From: Cocos nucifera
Lineage: Eukaryota > Streptophyta > Magnoliopsida > Arecales > Arecaceae
Length of the DNA stretch: 64,000 bases
Direction: 5' to 3'
NCBI GenBank assembly: GCA_006176705.1
Contig: QRFJ01000022.1
Span: 2,693,161-2,757,160 of the forward strand
The first letter of the stretch is position 1. Each line of letters starts with the position of its first letter. A program made the position numbers and the translations under genes. Below, piece by piece: positions 60,526-64,000 of the stretch. The notes under the pieces are model-generated. The model made no database searches and had not been told where the DNA came from. It saw only the letters and a list, made by a program, of their open reading frames with translations.

Positions 60526-61208
60526 TATGGAATGTGGCTGGTGCGGCTTCAGCCTATTTAGGATCGATCGCCGACCTATCCCAATAGATCATCTGAGCGG
60601 AACAATGCGACATTTCGCCCGCGGTTAGCTGTAGGTCGGCCTAAGTCAATCTATAATTTCGATCGACCTACTGAAGATCGCTTCCTAACAAAATGATGTA
60701 GGCCTTCATATCTCGTCCTCGTCGGATCCAGATTGATTGTCGAGCTACATGAATAGGATGATCTATCATAGCCCGTCAATGGCCGACCTATAACCATTAT
60801 TGCTGAAACTGCATCCTCTCCAAATCGAAAAACTCGAATAAATGGAGAATCTTTCACAATCTCGTCTCCCAAAAGGGAAAAAAATTTTCTGAATCAATCT
60901 GGGGCGACAAACTCGAAAAGCCATTAGAGTCCGAAATGGATACGATTTCAATTCCTCTCCTATAAATAAAAGAACTCCAGGACCCTCGAAGTATGCTATT
61001 TAATTCGATGCTTTCTCTCCTCATTGTTCTCCAATCTTCTAACTTGAGCGTCGGAGGGTCTTTATCGGAGAACACTCTGATGGGGACTTTATTGCAGGTG
61101 AACGGGCGAAGCTCCAGCAAAGTTCATCCTCGGCCTCGTATTCCTCGGTGGCCGAGCTTCTCCATCCTCATCGGCCGACCTCAAGAGCCAGAAGATCCAG
61201 TAGCAACA
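60526..61208 (+). repeat. Element C 3' LTR
   Basis: The end ...AGCAACA at 61208 is fixed by the 5' copy. The start at about 60526 (TATGGAATGTGG) is inferred from the purine-rich AAGTGTGGGGCAAACTAT just before it, which parallels the tracts of the other family. The TATA box TATAAATA is at 60961-60968. Confidence 0.7.
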
Positions 61209-64000
61209 GGATATATTTTTATATTCGAATCTATCCGAAAATGGATAGAAACTTAAGCTTTAACTAATATCCATATCCATAATAATAATAATAATAAGAT
61301 ATGGATAGAGATAGACAACGATCCAATTCATATCCAAATATTTGATTATATATATAATTCTATTTAATTTTATATATCACTTATAAACTTTTAACAAAAT
61401 ATATAATCAACTTGATTTACCATCCATCAGGTAATATCTTTAATTCTTTGGTTATAAAGTTAAATTATTCAACTTATATCCATATTTATATTAATACTTC
61501 TAGTATCCAATTTATTTAAAATAAATATAAATACAAATTTTTATATCTAACTGATATCTATATTCATATCTATATTTATCAGACAAGATAAAATAATTAT
61601 AGATATAGGTATATAGGTATCCAATCCATATTCATCCGGTTTCAGCACAAACTTAGTTGTTGAATTTTGGGCTGTTCTCAAGCGATATTGTTTGGACTAG
61701 AAAGTAAAGGGCTGATCCACCGATAAGGCCCTTTCGTAGGCCTGCCAATGGGCTGGGCTTCGATCTCATCACCATGACTGTAGGCTGTCCTAATGCTTGT
61801 AGCCGTGAGCTTGCCTAGGCCCATGAAAGTCTTGGCTATTAGTATTTGTATGTCTTAAATTTTAGTTTGGCGTACGTCAGATTGATAGAGATCGAGGAAC
61901 TTAAGGAGGGATTTTTAACCATGGAAAATTATATCTCCTCCCCGTCAGGTGGTGCCATACTTTGCTCTAATGCCTGTGAAAGAGAACATTTCAGGAAATC
62001 CTGTACGTCTGTGCATATAGTTTAAGGGAACTCATCATTCTCGAAACCCTTGATGGTCACAACAATGTATTAACTGAAGCCTGATGCACCAGAGAAAACA
62101 TGAAACATATGATGAATAATATGCTCTCACTATGATATACTTTGATACTCGTGCTCTCTAATCAGAATTTAATGAAGCTACTCGTCTTGTTCAATTGATG
62201 CGCAATTTGATAATCTGATTGATTTACTTTCGGAACTGTTATGCGAATAAAACCTTGAAAGATGGTGGACAATGCATCCCTTTACAAATGGGGACGTCAT
62301 ATGTAGATGGGCCAACATAGCCTTCCTGAGGTGATCCACCACAGCACGGAACTGCTCTAGTAAAATGACGGGGCTACTCGGAGCAACCTAGTCAATACCT
62401 GATGACCGATGTCATGCTCATCATGTTCATAAAATATGCCACATATTTTATGTTTCGTTTCAAGTGATTTTTTATATATAATTAGAAAGAGTCAAAAACA
62501 ATACCAGATACTTAGACTACAACATAAGCTGATAATAAAATTTAAGCCTTTGCTAAGCTTTCGGGTTTTAGCTACCAAAGGGAGCCTAAGCCTAATTAGC
62601 CAACCTGAAGGCCGACGACATATGACGGGCTATTACGGCCCATTCGCAGAAAAGCAATCCGAGTGTGAAACTTAAAAACTGATGTCTTATCCACTACTCA
62701 CGTACAAATTAAAGCATTTGAACGAAAGAATTTTTGGAGGAACGTGATAACCATGTCCATGAGAGGAAAGCTACAAAACAAAACAGTGAAATAATAAAAT
62801 GCCCCAAGGCAGATATTTCCTTTAGTTTTATGCACTGTTTATTAGGTATATACATGATAGCTTTGGTTAAGTAGTTGGAAGGCAGAGAGCCGCTGAACAA
62901 GGCATGTGAGACGGTGGTTTGGTCGAATAAAATGCCTACTTTTGCGGCAGGTCTTTAGCCAAAGCACAAGAGTTGCAGTTCTGGACGGTTCTCATATATA
63001 TATGCATCGGTACATGGAGCAGAGGCAGGAGCAAGGACAGAAACAGTGTCATATGGAAACTACCAGACCCGAGTCTGAAGCTGACAGAGGGTAGGGGAGG
63101 TCTCTAAATGAGACGAGTTTCTCAGCCTGCCTCCTTGTAGTTTATTCATTGTTGTTATTTTATTAATTTATGAAGGTTTTCTTGCTAGCCTTTTCTTGTT
63201 GAACTTTTAACAGATCAGCACCAGAGACCAATCAATTTGGTCTTGTTGTATGTGGACTTGTAAGTGGGCATAAGAAAGGGACGTGTTTTGGAAGGATTCT
63301 TGGGGTAAAATTTGGTTGTTTCCCCTCGTATCCCTAGATTTATATGAATTGTTCGATGAGTCATGGGAGCACGAGCACCAGATTGTTAGTTTCCCTTTTT
63401 GTTTTTCTCTAAAACAAATTAACTTGCTCCATAATTTTGAGGCATCATAATCTTGAGAAGTGCCATTAGAAATATATGATGCATCATAATTTTGAATTTT
63501 CTATTTATATATCCTACCACATTTTTTATGGTATTAGCATAGTTTTTTTTTTTATACTAACTTGTTGTATAGATTAGAGATCTATAAATTTTGGTACCTA
63601 TATTCTTTTATGGTATAGATAATGTTCGATAATTTTTTTTTTTTCAACCGCTAATCTTTTTCTAAAAGCTTCATGTAAAGTTATCCAATTCTCTCATGCA
63701 TGTATGCACGTGTGTGTATCTCCATATAGATACACCAATACAAGAGATCTACCACATCTAGGGCATGTGCCTGCACGCCACCCCCTATAGAGGGAGACAG
63801 AGAGCTTCACATATTAAATTTTGCTAAAGAGAATTTACACGCTTTAAATACTTTCCACCTAGCCGACTTCACTGACTTTGATCTGGTTAGATGTAGCCCT
63901 GAAAACTGGACCACGAGGTCCACCCTACACGCACCCAATAAACTTCCTGTGGGTCCAGTATATAATGCCAAACCCTGAGAGGGCTACGACTCACTAGCCT
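61209..64000. other. Intergenic DNA right of the retrotransposon cluster
   Basis: Positions 61209-61640 are AT-rich with repeated ATATCCATAT, ATGGATA and (AAT)n words, of the kind seen in decayed small transposons. The rest is mixed-composition DNA with T runs near 63545 and 63632. I found no coding frame resembling a known family, no tRNA and no clear element ends. The last few hundred bases could be a promoter region for a gene beyond the window. Confidence 0.45.

Larger units (their letters stand above)
51479..61208 (+). mobile_element. Element C: Tat-type Ty3/gypsy element with antisense gene
   Basis: A different gypsy family from A, B and D. The left LTR is truncated (305 bp), the right LTR is about 683 bp. 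Internal order: candidate primer site, gag, protease, RT, RNase H, second RNase H, integrase, 57-bp hairpin array, a spliced gene on the opposite strand, LTR. All coding parts are decayed. The left end is lost at the junction with the element B copy, so no target duplication can be tested. Confidence 0.88.

Noticed and set aside
40930..61208. Single giant element joining B and C
   Set aside because: The LTRs belong to two different families, and the two internal regions each have their own gag, pol and arrays.

Overview
This is plant nuclear DNA. Split genes with GT-AG introns, several nested LTR retrotransposons, AT-rich intergenic DNA and microsatellites all say so. A monocot, perhaps a palm, is my inference from the general look of the genes and retroelements; no marker here proves it.

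Left part (1-24 kb), the gene-bearing part. A complete four-exon minus-strand gene for the coactivator MBF1 lies at 1193-3566. A complete four-exon minus-strand gene at 19147-22410 encodes an uncharacterised 371-residue protein with basic, acidic and Cys/His-rich segments. Between them sit an intact-ended but gag-only Ty3/gypsy element on the minus strand (element D, 6493-11585, target duplication GTCTA), AT-rich DNA with a four-copy inverted repeat (11.9-12.6 kb) and a LINE remnant (about 14.2-15.1 kb).

Right part (24-61 kb), a continuous retrotransposon cluster. Element A (24174-40838, target duplication CCACT) is a gag-only gypsy element of the same family as D. It is interrupted by a 10.5 kb Ty1/copia element on the minus strand (26412-36909, target duplication GTTGT/GTCGT, initiator-Met primer site). 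Element B (40930-50841) has recognisable gag, protease, reverse transcriptase, two RNase H regions and integrase, all broken. Behind its right LTR is a second gag start (50842-51478), which ends abruptly in a truncated LTR of another gypsy family. Element C (51479-61208) carries broken gag and pol, a 57-bp hairpin array, and then a gene on the opposite strand with its own TATA box and two introns, also broken by stops. The second RNase H places B and C in the Tat-type gypsy group.

How the parts relate. D and A look like gag-bearing parasites of a B-like autonomous partner: they share LTRs, the sequence after the LTR, the 3' tandem arrays and a gag-to-integrase-tail deletion. Nearly all breaks are C-to-T or G-to-A changes, as expected of methylated, silenced repeats. 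The most interesting signals are the antisense spliced gene of C, the palindrome-cored tandem arrays shared by D, A and B, and the apparent gag-only subfamily. The final 2.8 kb shows no supportable gene. All identities were judged by eye; no search or alignment program was run.
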